DNA of 64,000 nucleotides from Phoma sp. XZ068. Lineage: Eukaryota > Ascomycota > Dothideomycetes > Pleosporales > Didymellaceae. Numbering within the stretch: position 1 is the first letter of the stretch; each line of letters begins with the position of its first letter. The position numbers were made by a program, and so were the translations under genes. Where the stretch lies: positions 1,086,560-1,150,559 of the forward strand of contig RBKR01000021.1 of the NCBI GenBank assembly GCA_004835665.1. Direction: 5' to 3'. Positions 35,690 to 48,060 of this stretch are shown here, piece after piece. Under the pieces are notes generated by a model. It saw only the letters and a list, made by a program, of their open reading frames with translations, was not told the origin of the DNA and ran no database searches.

Positions 35690-38600
35690 CTAGGTTAATA
35701 ACCTATTTATAAGTTCTAGAATAAGTAAAGTAACTTATAATAGTTTATAAGGTTTATAACTAGCTCTTATATATTCTTAGAGTCTAGGTATTCTAACTAT
35801 TTTACTAGGTATTTCTCTCTACCTATTATTTATTAATATTATAGTATCTTTTCTACTTCCTACTTTATTTTCTTCTATACTTAATAGTAGAAATCTCTCT
35901 AGATTAGAGTTAATTAGTTAGCTAGTTCTAGTAGTAATATATAGAATACTAGGTATATCTTTATATTCTTTAGAAGGTTAAGATAGTAGTTTATAGAGCT
36001 AACTTGTTTAGATATAAAAAATAGCCTAACCTTAATATAGTCTAGTTTCTTAGTTAGTTATCTTATTTTTAAGTTTTTTATATAAAGATATACCTTATCT
36101 CTCTTTCTTAGTATAGGACCCTATTTCTGTCTCTTGTTAGTATAGAAGCTAGTTTACTCTTATATCTTACTTAATATTTTAGCTAATATACTATATACCT
36201 TCTTAATTATTTCTATTAGGCTTAATACTAAGTCTAAGTTAATAGTACTATTAAGTAACTAGGTAAAGAGGTTAGAGTATTAACTATAGTTAGTAAAAAA
36301 TAGTATTATTCTAGTTAATTTAGACAGCTTATTATTATATACTATCTATACTATTAGTAATAGTAAGACCTAGTTATCTTATTACTAGTTACTATATATT
36401 CTAAGGAATATTTCTATAGTTTAGTTTATCTATTCTATCTAGCTATCTATTTCTAGGTAGTATACTATTAATAGTTTTTTCTTAGTACTAATTACTACAA
36501 AGAGTATTATCTAGTAGTTTAATATAAATAATTTATCTCTATTACTTATTATTAACTTAGGTATACTATAGTAGCAAACTACCCTATTAAAGAATACCTA
36601 TATAAGCTGCTCTATAGTATAGTTATAATAGAATAGTATTATCTTAGTATACTTAGTAAATTAATTAATAATAATAAAGATAGTATTATAATAGTAGCCT
36701 ATTACTAGGTTCTTAGAGGCAGGTAATTATATAATAAAATCTATTATAATATTTGTCTATAGTGCTCTTAGGAGGGGTATTAACTATAGTAGTCTATACT
36801 TTATATATATACTATATTTATTCTGCTAATAACAAATACAGTGTTTAATAAACTTTATTACCTTATTTTTTATATTATTAAAGTAGTAGTATTATTATAT
36901 TAGTTTAATTATTTATATAATTTCTAGATATTTATAGAGAGAGTTATTATAGTAACTACTTATTACTTTCTTCTCTAGTTCTAATAGTACTCTAGATAGG
37001 ATAGGTTACTTCTACTAGATCTAGAGGATCTTATTTAGCTATTATAAAGGCCTTATTAATCTATCTATATTAAATCCTAGAATTATATAGTTATTTAATA
37101 TCCTTATTTCTATAATATTATATTATCTACTTAGTATATCTGCCTAGCTATTATCTTTACCTAGAGTGTATACTATCTTAAACTTATACTATTCTAGAAG
37201 CTCTAACTATTAAACCTACTATTAATTAAGTGCCTTAGTTATAGTAAAATATACTAGGTTCTTATAGTCTATATATACTATTAGATTAGAATAGCTTTCT
37301 ATATAGATCTACTAGTATTCTAGAGCTAATACTATTACTAGTAGCTCCTTATTATATATATTTTACTATTCTTTTAGTCTAGAAAACTTTCTTAAGTAGT
37401 AGGTAATAGAGTACTATCTACTATATTATTTCTATATAGTATATACTCTAAGTACTAGATTTAATATATTAGTCTTAATCTATAGAAGCTTATAACTATA
37501 GAATATTACTAGAGTAGGTAGTTTAATATATACCTATTTAAGTAACTTAAATATATTACTCTACTATTAATTCTAGATAAATAAGGTATCCTTCTAAGTT
37601 AATATAGTAAGTAGTAGAGCCTTAGTTAAGTAGTCCTTAATAAAATATTAGTTAAAGTTTATAAATCTAAGAAATTCTAGATTCTTTTAACTATTATTAG
37701 TATTAGCTAGTCTTTTATAACCTATATCTTACTCTAGCTTATCTTTACTCTATTATAGCCTACTATAAACCCTAGAAATTCTAGTTTATTCTTATACTAT
37801 TTATACTTCTCTAGCTTAAGCTATAGGTTAGCCTACTATAGGTATTCTAGTACTTATCTAATATATTAGATATACTCCTCTATTATAGTTAAGTAGATAA
37901 GGATATTATCTAGGTAAGCTACTACTATTTAATCTAGGTAGGCTTAAAGTATATTATTAATAAGTGCCTAGTATATAGCTAGGGCGTTTATTAGCCTAAA
38001 TAGTATAACTAGGTACTTATAGTAGCTATAGTAGGTATAGAATGCTATTTTCTACTCCTCTCTTTTCTTTATCTATATTAGGTTATATACTCCTTATAGA
38101 TTAAGTACTATAAAAAACTATACTCTAGTAAGTTAATTCTATAACTTTAATATATTAGGTAATAGGTACCTATTTTTTATTATAATATTATTTAACTTTT
38201 AATAATAAATATATAGTTATAGGCTACTATCCTTTTTTAGTATAAATATAATAGAGTAGCTAGCTAGAGACTCTAATAGATAGATTATACCTTTCTTAAA
38301 GTTCTTATTAATATATTTATAGAGTACTATTAGTTCCTATTCTAAGAGTTAATATATTAGTCTAAATATTAGTACCTTTCCCTCTTCTAATTAAATCTTA
38401 TAATTCTATAGTTTATACTATAGTAGTACCTTAATTATTTTCTTATTATAAAATAGTTCTTAGTAGTTACTATATTTATCTAGAATATTAGGAGGTATAC
38501 TAGCTGTCTCCTATTCTCTTACCTCTTATATAGTATATTATTTACTATAGATAGAGTTAACTACCTTATCTTAGTATATCTTATTACTTAAGAAAATAGT

Positions 38601-39120
38601 ACTAATCTCTCTCTTATCTACTAGCTATATTATATACTATATAGAATTAGGTATAGTAGTACTATATTAGTATTTATTAAATAAGTAGTATACTATTATT
38701 TCTACTTATTCTTTAGTAGTGCTATAGCTATAGTTATTTAATAAGATTTATTATATTATTTAGTTAATATATAAGTTATACTTCTATAGCTATAGGAGAC
38801 CTAGAATAATATTATAAGTAGCTATCCTAAGTATATCTAGATTTATCTATTCTCTATAGTTAAGTACCTAGAAGAGTATATTTACTACCTTATATATAAT
38901 AGTATTCTCTTCTAGTATTAGCTTACTATTTACTACTCTAAGTAGGTATAGCTAGTTCTTAGAGTATACTCTAATCTTAGCTTATTTAATTACTATATAG
39001 AATATATAGTTCTCTTAAGCATCTAAGTCTAAGAGTATAGTTACTTTAACTCTATTTAGCTAGATAGAGAGTTATAGTAGTATATCTCCTAGAATAGTAT
39101 TTTAGGCTATCTTCTTATAA
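35690..39120 (-). mobile_element. Ty3/Gypsy chromovirus copy A, RIP-decayed, 5' end missing
   Basis: Read on the minus strand through many stops, the order from high to low coordinate is protease region (about 39,000), reverse transcriptase (about 38,400-37,600; active site now reads YLDN near 37,900, from YxDD), RNase H, integrase (about 36,950-36,100) and chromodomain (about 35,990-35,730). Over its whole length it aligns by eye with copy B at 48,060-51,350, but is clearly diverged beyond RIP changes, so it is probably a related family rather than a recent duplicate. Gag is lacking because the element is cut at about 39,120, where an oppositely oriented fragment begins. Confidence 0.75.
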
Positions 39121-40519
39121 AAAACTTATAAATATAAAGACTAATAAAAAAACTAGATTATATTAAAATTAGACTATTTTTTATTTCTAGGTAAATTAGC
39201 TCTATAAACTATTAACTTAAACTACTATAGAATACTAGAATATACTCTATATTCTATATATTACTATTAGAACTAGTAGGTTCTAATATACTAATCTAGA
39301 AGGACTTTTACTACTAGGTTAAGAAAGAAACTAAGTAGGAAGTTAAAAGAATAATATAATATTAAAAGAAAGGATATAAAGATAAATACCTAGTTAAGTA
39401 GTTAGAATACTCTAACTTAGAGAATATATAGAAACTATCTATAAATCTTATAAACTGCTACTAGCTATTATACTAGTATTAGTAGTATTAGAGTCTAAAA
39501 GTAGAGAATATATTGCCTAGTTTAGTGCAAGTAAGCTAGGTATTAACCTATTCTTAAGTATAGTAATATTATTAAGTAATAACTTTTATTACTCTAGGTA
39601 CTCTATATCCTTAATAAACTAAGCACTTATATTAAACTATTATTATTTATAATACTTTAAAAATTTCTTTTATTTATATACTCTATTTAATTTAGTATAA
39701 GTAGCCTATAAGGTAGCTATTATAGCTTCCTTAGCTTTAGTAGCCTTATCTTCTATTTCTTTAAGATATAATATCTTATTATTAATTTTAGAGAAGTTAG
39801 GAATAGGCAAATCTATAGGCTTATACTTCTTTATTCTATTCTATTTATAATTCCTATACTTCTTATATAATAAAGATATCTTATAAGGTAAGTTCTTCTT
39901 TATATAGTACTTATAGGTAACTATAGTAAGATATCTAATATTATTTATTTAGGTTTCTATTATATATTAGGCTTAGGTACTTTAGAAAACTATTTATTAG
40001 TTTATAAAGATATAAACTATAAAGAAGAAGGATAGTATTATTATCTTAGAAAAGAAGGTATAGTATAATAAAGTTATAGTTATAGATTAATAGTATAGGG
40101 CTAGAAATAGTATATAATATTCTATAATTCTATAGAAATAAACTATACTAAGAGTATAAGATAGTATAAGATACTATATATATATCCTATAGAAAACTAT
40201 AAACTACTTATAGAAACTATAGGGCCTTCTATAGAACTTTATAGAATATTATAAGAAATATAGGATACTTCTTAGTATATAGCAATTAGGAACACTACCC
40301 TTATAGTATTATATTTAACCTTATTAATTAACTTTATTATTAGAACTTAACCTAACTCTTAAGCTAGATAGATTAGCTATCTATACTACTTATTATTAAC
40401 TCTATAGTTATTATAGTGTTTTACTAGGTATCTATACTAACTCCTCCTATACTAGTACTTATTCTAGAGAACTAACCTTAGAAGTATTTATAAGCTTTAC
40501 TTAGTTTATAACCTTAATA
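39120..40519 (+). mobile_element. 3' end of a Gypsy chromovirus (family B), inverted, RIP-decayed
   Basis: The plus strand shows the chromodomain end of pol (about 39,130-39,480), then the reverse complement of the 47,600-48,040 region, then an LTR at 40,036-40,519. This is the same order as the left end of copy B but in opposite orientation and with heavier RIP. Everything 5' of the chromodomain is missing at the junction with copy A. Confidence 0.7.
40036..40519 (+). repeat. LTR of Gypsy family B (484 bp, reverse of the other two)
   Basis: Matches the reverse complement of 46,981-47,464 along its full length. Its ends read TATTA...TTAATA, the expected RIP products of TGTTA...TTAACA. The length of 484 bp equals that of the intact-ended copy. 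Confidence 0.75.
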
Positions 40520-42279
40520 AAGGGTAATAAGTAGGACCTACTTTATAACTCTAAGAGCTTACTATCTATTCTAAACTTACCTTCTAAGGTAAGTAGTATT
40601 TATTATAGTAGTTTATTATATACTAAGTACTAGTTAGCTATAAGTAATATATAAAGCTATTAATATATTACTATAATAATATAAGTGTTTTCTTAACCTC
40701 TAGTGTTAGGTACTAAGGCTCTTAGTAGTTATCTAGGATATTTAGATATAGTAGAATTCTATATTTAATATATATAAGTATATAGTTAAGCTATAACTAT
40801 TTATTAATAAATAGTTAGAGCTAGAGATTAGTATAAGAGTAACTACCTAGCCTAGTAATAGTACTAATAAACCTAACTCTAGAGATTTTTAAAAACTTTA
40901 ACTTAGCTCTAGTAAATAGTATTATATTAAGGCTATTACTTATATACTAGAGAACTTTAAAACTACTACTCTAGACCTTAGTAGTAGTATAGAGCCCTAG
41001 ATCTAGGCTATTTAGTTTATATACTCTACTCTATTTAACTTTCTAAAGTTAATAATAATAGAACTAAGTAAAAAGTTAGATTATTAGAATCTAGAATAGC
41101 CTACTATAGTATAGTATACTACTACTAAAAATAGAGAAAAACCTTTAAAGTACTATATAAAGACTGCAGAGGAGCAGAGCTACCTTTTTAATATAGCTAT
41201 AATTCTAGATCTAATATAGAAACTTACTATATATAAGGTATATTTATTATAGTTATTTATTATAGTATATATCTAATTAACTCTATAAAGTAATGCTTAG
41301 GAGTAGAAGTAGAAATATATCTATAAGTAATAGTTTCTTAACTATACTATATAGTATAGTAGAGAAAACTACTAATAGCTAACTTTAACTATACCCCTAC
41401 TATCTATATAATAGAGTATATAGTACTAGTAAGCTAGTAGTACTATAAGTAGCTTTTTAAGTAGCTTTATAAGTACTTAGAATTCTAAAGAAACTACTAT
41501 ACTTAATAAGGCTAATAACTACCTAGATATACTCTATATTAGAGCCCCTGTTAGAACCTTTAACTTACTATAATAGTAGAAAGATAATAGTAGTAAATTT
41601 AGGTATCTAAGCTAGGTTATAATAGATATTCTTATAATACTAATTACTTAAGTAAGAGTAGAATAAACCTTTAATATTATAAGGGAGGTTATTAGGGTAA
41701 AAAGGTACTATCTTAAGAGTATAATAGTCTAGAAGATTATAATAGTTAAGAATATAATTATAAATAGGTATAGTAGTAACTATATCTATATATAATAATA
41801 AGAGGAGAGAAGAAAGGATAGAGAGAGTCTATCTAATAAGGGAGATAATATACTTAAGTTATCTATAACTACTACTATTCTTTATTAGTATCTAACTCTA
41901 GTATCTACTAAACCTTCTAAGATTATCTAGGTAGAAGAGGTAGTAGAGTCTATAATACTATTATATAGAACTTAGTAGTAAAGGTAGTAGCCTAGGTAAT
42001 ACTATAATAATTAGCTATAATAATTTAGTACTACTTAGTATATTAAATATTAATTATAGAAAACTATAACTATACTTTATATATTATAATAAGCACTCTA
42101 TAATAATTTACTATAAGTAAATAATTTAAGCTCTAGATCTATATAGTAACTCTACCTAACCTATATATAACCTTAACCTAGATACTCTACCTAACTATAT
42201 CTAGGTTATATAGTACCTAAACTCTACTTTACCTAAGTTATAAGGTACCTCTACCTAATAAAGATAGGTAGAGTATATA

Positions 42280-43660
42280 AGGTAACTTAACTCTACCTTA
42301 CTTATTAATTATATAAATATACCTAACCTTACTTAACCTTACCTATCTACTAGTCTAGATATAGCTAATATAGCTAATATACTATAAGAAAAGTATAGAA
42401 TAGCCTTTATTAGGTAGGACTAGCCTAATAACTTTATTAAGTATTAACTAAGGCTTAAAGTAAAGTTTAATTATAAGTATAACTATAAGAGAGCCCTCTA
42501 TAAGAATACTAAGTTAATATAAAGCTAGTTTAGCTTTATAGCTAATATTAAAGCTAAGTATAGTATTATAGATAAAGATATATATAATTTTAATAAGACT
42601 AGCTTTATAATAGGTTAGATTATCTTTAGAGTAGTAGTTATAGATATAAAGAACTTAGAATAAGTAAAGTAGATCTAGCTAGGTAATAAAGAGTAGGCTA
42701 TATTAATTTTAGGTATAAATACTATAGAGTAGGCTATTTTACTTTTTATTATTTTTAAAGGTAAAGACTACTAAACTAAATAAACTAAGAATAAAAATCT
42801 ACTCTAAGACTAGGTAATTAAAGTTTTTAAAAATAGCTAGACTAATAATAAGCTTAGTTTTAACTAGTTAAAGTACTTTAATAAGTATACTAAAGAGTAT
42901 ACCTATAGAACCTACTATTTACTACTTATAGATAGCTATAAGAGCTACTAGGTAGTAGTATTTACCTAATACTATAAAGATAATAAGATTATAACTTTTA
43001 TAATACCTATATACTTATTATATCTTTTATAGCTACTTAATATAGGTTATTTTACCTCTTTAAAGTAGAAGTATAAGTATTAGGTTAATAAGCTCTTATA
43101 TAACTAGATTAACTATATAGATAAGTAGGTATTCTTAGTATACTTTAAAGCTATATATAATATAACTATTACTCTTAGTAATATCTAAAGAAAGTTCTAA
43201 GGTACTAGATTAGTTTCTTTTAACTTATAATAGGTTATATTAACCCTTAATATAAAGCTACAGACTCTATTACTACTACTTTCTACTAATAATAAGTTCT
43301 AGTAGTCTTAAACTATAAAGAATATTAATAAATTTAAGTTATAATTAACTCTAATTTAAAATAAGTATAAAAGGTAATTTAGTAGCTTACTAATATCTAC
43401 TATAAGTATATCTAAGCACCTCTTAAAGAGAGTAAAGAGTATAGTATATAAGCTAGCTTTATTAAAGAAGAAAAATACTTAGCTTTAAAAGGCTCTAGTA
43501 GCTATAATAGAGTATAAATTATATAAAAGAAAGAAGATCTAGTTAGAAGTAAGTATAATAGTTAGAAAGGTATAGTAATAAACTCTTCTAAAGGAGTTTA
43601 GTATATATAGTAATAGTAAGAAGCTAAAAAAGAAAGTATATACTAAAGAAAGTAAGCTAA
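42280..43660 (+). mobile_element. Pogo/Fot1-type (Tc1/mariner superfamily) transposase relic, RIP-decayed
   Basis: Read through stops, the plus strand follows a fungal pogo-like transposase: a CENP-B-type helix-turn-helix end (YKYNYKRALYKNTKLIQ), then the DDE region with FNKTSFIIG (first acidic residue changed, from an FDET-type motif), FIIFKGK, YLLLIDSYKSY (second aspartate kept, in place of a LDGHxSH-type motif), IPIYLLYLL in place of the usual histidine/serine-rich stretch, and the INYIDK helix, ending in a coiled, lysine-rich tail. Substitutions such as H to Y and D to N are RIP-type. Terminal inverted repeats were not found, so element limits are unknown. Confidence 0.7.
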
Positions 43661-45704
43661 TATAATAATACTATAGAGTATATAGAGAGAGTAGGTATAA
43701 TATATAAATATATAAGAATAATATAGAATTAGTCTCTAAGTAATATTATAGTATATAATAGCTTAAATAGGTATAGAGTATAGTATTCTATAGTATAATA
43801 TAGTATAATAGAGGAAAGTTTTAGTAAAAGTAGCCTACTAGAGGTAGTAGCCTATAAACCTAGTATATATATTATACCTAGTCTAATTATACTATCTATA
43901 GTATCTTTAGAATAGCTTACTTACTTTAGTATATACTTACTTTTTTACCTTCTTACTATTACTATATACTCTAAACCCCTTTAGAGCTATTAATTACTAA
44001 CTTTCTATATCTAGTAAGAACCTTTCTACTTTAACTTACTTTCTTTTATATAATTTTTATTATATAGCTACTTTATTTACTACTTAAAACTTAGTAATCT
44101 TCTATTATACTAATACTAGTTTATATATAATTATTACTACTCTCTTTAATACCTTCTTAAATACTTTAACTATAGAAGTAGGTAAGCTATTTATATACCT
44201 TTAAATTCTTATCTTTATAAGTATTAATTATAACTTAAGTTTTAAAGTATTACTTAGAGTTTATAACTACTAAAGCTTATTTATTAGGCCTAGTAGCTAG
44301 TAATACTAGAGAGAAAAGTATTAATATAAGTATATAGAACTATAATAGTCTTAAACAAGGTTAATTAATAGTAGACTATTTACTATCTTATAATAAATAG
44401 GTAGACTTAGCTCTATATACTTTATTACTCTATATAAAGGTAACTTTAGTAAGTATACTTTAGCTAAGTATAAAAGTATAAGTATTAAACTTCTATAAGC
44501 TATATACCTAATAATATCTCTTTTCTATAGTTAAGTATTATTAGTAACTAAAAAAAAATACTTTATTAGTTATTTTAAGCTACTATAGGCTATTATAGTT
44601 CTATAATAGGAAGATAGATTATAAGTAGTCTAGCTTAGGTTAGTAGTAGGCTTAGGCTTTTAGATAGAATTTATACTTTTACTTTTACTTTTACTTTTAC
44701 TTAGAATTTTAATTACTTATACTTTAATTTTAGCTACTACCTAGTAGAGTACCTATAAGCTTATAATAGGCTTTTATTTATAATTTCTAGCTATTACTCT
44801 TTCTTCTTACTACTTAACTTAGTAAGTTTTTAAAGTTTTTAGTTTTTAAATTCTAGTTTTAATAAGTTCTAATATAGGCTATTTTAAGTTATTATAGCTT
44901 AAATTAGTTTATTAAAGCTTATTAGAACTAGTTTAAACTTTCTTTAACTATATTAGTACTAACTAGGCTATTTTAGACTATTTTATACTATTCTTAACTA
45001 TATTTATATATTATACTAACTACTAGTACTTTCTACTACTAATAATAGACTTTTTAAAAGTTTTAAATAATATAGTACTTAATTTCTAATATATAGCCTA
45101 TAGCTATACCTACTACCTAGATTATTTTAGTAAAGGTAGCTTCTACTTTACTAACTACCTAGGCTACTACTTCTCTTTAATTACTAATAATAATTAGTAC
45201 CTTTACTATACTTAGGTTTATAAAGTTAAGGCTAGTAAGAATATTTAGACTATATACTATATATACTACTTCTTTACTAACTTAGACTACTTTATAGTAT
45301 ATAACCTTATTCTAGGTTATTATTAACTATTATAGTCTATTCTAACCTATTATAAATACCTAAAGCTATTCATAATTAGCTTAATAAGATTTATACCTAC
45401 CTTAATATACTTAGTATAGCTATATATACTATAGACTAACTTATATCTAAGAAAGTACTCTAGAGTATAAAAAACTAAGCTAAGAGTAGTTTAATTACTA
45501 ATACCTACTAGATTACTAAGAGTATTAAAAAGTAAGCTAGTTTACTCTCTTACTATTTATTCTTAACTTTTATTAACTTCTTTAGAAAGTTTAAGCTCTA
45601 TACTAATAACTTCTTCTTATACTTAGGTGTCTATACCTACTCTAGTAATCCTAATACTAATGTATACTTTATTAGCTATAAGTATAATAAGGTTACTACC
45701 TAAG

Positions 45705-46183
45705 TATTAAAGTTATAAACTAAGTATATAAATACTTCTAAGGTTAGTTTTTTAGAATAAGTACTAGTATAGAAGAGGTAAGTATAGATATCTAGTAAAA
45801 CACTATAATAACTATAGAGTTAATAATAAGTAGTATAGATAGTTAATTTATCTAGCTTAAGAGTTAGGTTAAGTTTTAATAATAAAGTTAATTAATAAGG
45901 TTAAATATAATACTATAAAGATAGTATTTTTACTTACTATATACTAAGAAGTATCTTATATTTCTTATAATATTCTATAAAGTTCTATAGAAGGCTCTAT
46001 AGTTTCTATAAGTAGTTTATAGTTTTCTATAGAATATATATATAGTATTTTATACTATCTTATACTCTTAGTATAGTTTATTCTTATAGAATTATAGAAT
46101 ATTATATAGTCTTTCTAGCCCTATACTATTAATCTATAACTATAACTTTATTATACTATACCTCTTTTTCTAAGATTATAATA
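45705..46183 (-). repeat. Solo LTR of Gypsy family B (about 479 bp)
   Basis: Aligns end to end with 46,981-47,464 in the same orientation but is more heavily RIP-mutated (TATTAAAGTTATAAAC versus TGTTAAGGTTGTAAAC at the start; end TTATAATA versus TTATAACA). No internal Gypsy sequence adjoins it in matching orientation, so it is a solo LTR or the edge of a lost copy. Confidence 0.75.
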
Positions 46184-46980
46184 CCTACTAGTTAAGTATA
46201 AAAATATTAAGTATAAGTAAAGTATATATATAACTAGATACCTTTTTAAGCTAGTTATCTTTAGAGTAAAGTATATTAAATAATAAAAGCTAGAAGTTCT
46301 AGATAAGTATTATAACTATACCTAGTCTATTAACTCTAGGATATATAATATATATTATAAGTATATAATAGTATAAAAGGAAGTAATTAAATTAATAACC
46401 TATATAGAGGTATAGCTAATTAGATTCTTACTATAATCTAAAGTAAAGATTATAATACTCTAGTCTCTACTACTAATAGTTAAGGTAAAAAAAAAAAATT
46501 AAAAAAAGATATTTAGATAGAAGAAGTCTAATAGAAGTATTACTAGATAATCTATTTATAGTAAACTAGATTTTTACTATTAAAAAGGATAATAATAATT
46601 ATATCTAGAACCTCTTCTTTATCTATTAAAAGTAGGTTAAGCTTCTACTAGTAAATCCTAATATACTATTAATAAACTATATATATTAAACTAATAAGTA
46701 TAAACTTCCTCTACTATATATACTATACTATACTAACCTATAGATATTCTTCTTTATAGGCTTCTACCTTCTTAGTAATAAAATATATATAGACTACTAC
46801 TAGGTAATTATAAACTTTTTCTTTAAAACAGGTATATAATAACTATATATATTTATTAGTAACTAGAAAGAAGTATTAAAGATATAAGTATATATACTAC
46901 TTCTAGAAGTTTCTTAACTCTTATATATATATAGTATTTTAATAAGAATATTTAAATAAAAGTATAATAAATCTAGAGAG
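46184..46980. other. RIP-decayed relic of unknown origin between two LTRs
   Basis: About 0.8 kb of AT-rich sequence between the solo LTR and copy B. Reading through stops on the plus strand gives a protein-like stretch near 46,600-46,960, so it may be the remains of a gene or another element. I do not recognise it. It includes a 12-base A run at 46,487-46,498. Confidence 0.4.
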
Positions 46981-47464
46981 TGTTAAGGTTGTAAACTAAG
47001 CAAAGCTTGTAAATACTTCTAATATTAGTTCTCTAGGATAAGTGCTAGTATAGGAGAGGTTAGTATAGATGCCTAGTAAAATACTGTAACAACTATAGAG
47101 GTTAATAATAAGTAGTATAGATAGTTAATCTATCTAGCTTAAAAGTTAGGTTAAGTTCTAATAATAAAGTTAATTAATAAGGTTAAATACAATGCTATAA
47201 GGGCAGTGTTCCTAATTACTATATACTAAGAAGTGTCCTATATTTCTTATAATATCCTATAAAGTCCTATAGAAGGCCTTATAGTTTCTATAAGTAGTTT
47301 ATAGTTTCTATAGGATATATATATAGTGTCTTATACTATCTTATATTCTTAGTATAGTTTGTTTCTATAGAATTATAGAATATTATATAGTCTTCTTAGC
47401 TCTATACTATTAATCTATAACTATAACTTTATTATATTATACCCCTTCCTCTAAGATTATAACA
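46981..47464 (-). repeat. LTR of Gypsy copy B (484 bp) with TGTTA...TAACA ends
   Basis: Begins TGTTAAGG and ends TTATAACA, so the termini are the perfect 5-bp inverted repeat TGTTA/TAACA expected of an LTR. Two more copies exist in the window (40,036-40,519, inverted; 45,705-46,183, direct). Its left edge coincides with the sharp change in RIP intensity. Confidence 0.8.
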
Positions 47465-47608
47465 CTATCCTCCTTCTTTATTATTTATATTCTTATAAAC
47501 TAATAAATAGTTTCCTAAAGTACTCTAGCCTAATATATAACAGGAACCTAAATTAATAATATTAGATATCTTACTATAGTTGCCTGCAAGTACTATATAA
47601 AGAAGAAC

Positions 47609-48060
47609 TTGCCTTATAAGATATCTTTATTATATAAGAAGTATAGAAATTGTAAATATAATAGAATAAAGAAGTATAAGCCTATAGATTTACCTATTCC
47701 TAACTTCTCTAAAATTAATAATAAGATATTATATCTAGAAGAAATAGAAGATAAGGCTGCTAAAGCTAAGAAAGTTATAATAGCTGCCTTATAGGCTGCT
47801 TATACTAAATTAAACTAGGTGTATAAATAAAAGAAATTCTTAAAGTGTTATAAATAGTAATAGTTTAATACAAGTGCTTAGTTTGTTAAGGATATAAAGT
47901 ACCTAGAGTAATAGGAGCTATTGCTTAATAATATTACTATATTTAAGAATAGGTTAATGCCTAGCTCCCTTGTACTAGACTAGGTAATGCATCCTCTACT
48001 TCTAGACTCTAATACTACTAATACTAGCGTAACAGCTAGCAGCAGTTTATAAGGTTTGTT
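47609..48060 (+). pseudogene. Antisense open frame in the 3' region of Gypsy copy B
   Basis: The plus strand, opposite to gag-pol, reads 61 open codons (47,609-47,794) and then remains protein-like through a few RIP-type stops to about 48,060. Features are PYKISLLYKKYRNCK (several Tyr probably from Cys/His codons), then ...LPIPNFSKINNKILYLEE, an Ala/Lys-rich helix (DKAAKAKKVIIAA), and an acidic tail. The same ORF is present, inverted and more decayed, at about 39,500-39,950. Its presence in two copies suggests it belonged to the element. Function unknown. Confidence 0.4.

Noticed and set aside
33860..46980. Centromere as an explanation for the AT-rich block
   Set aside because: Transposon domains (integrase, reverse transcriptase, chromodomain, pogo transposase) are still readable, and the block is about 11 kb from a telomere.
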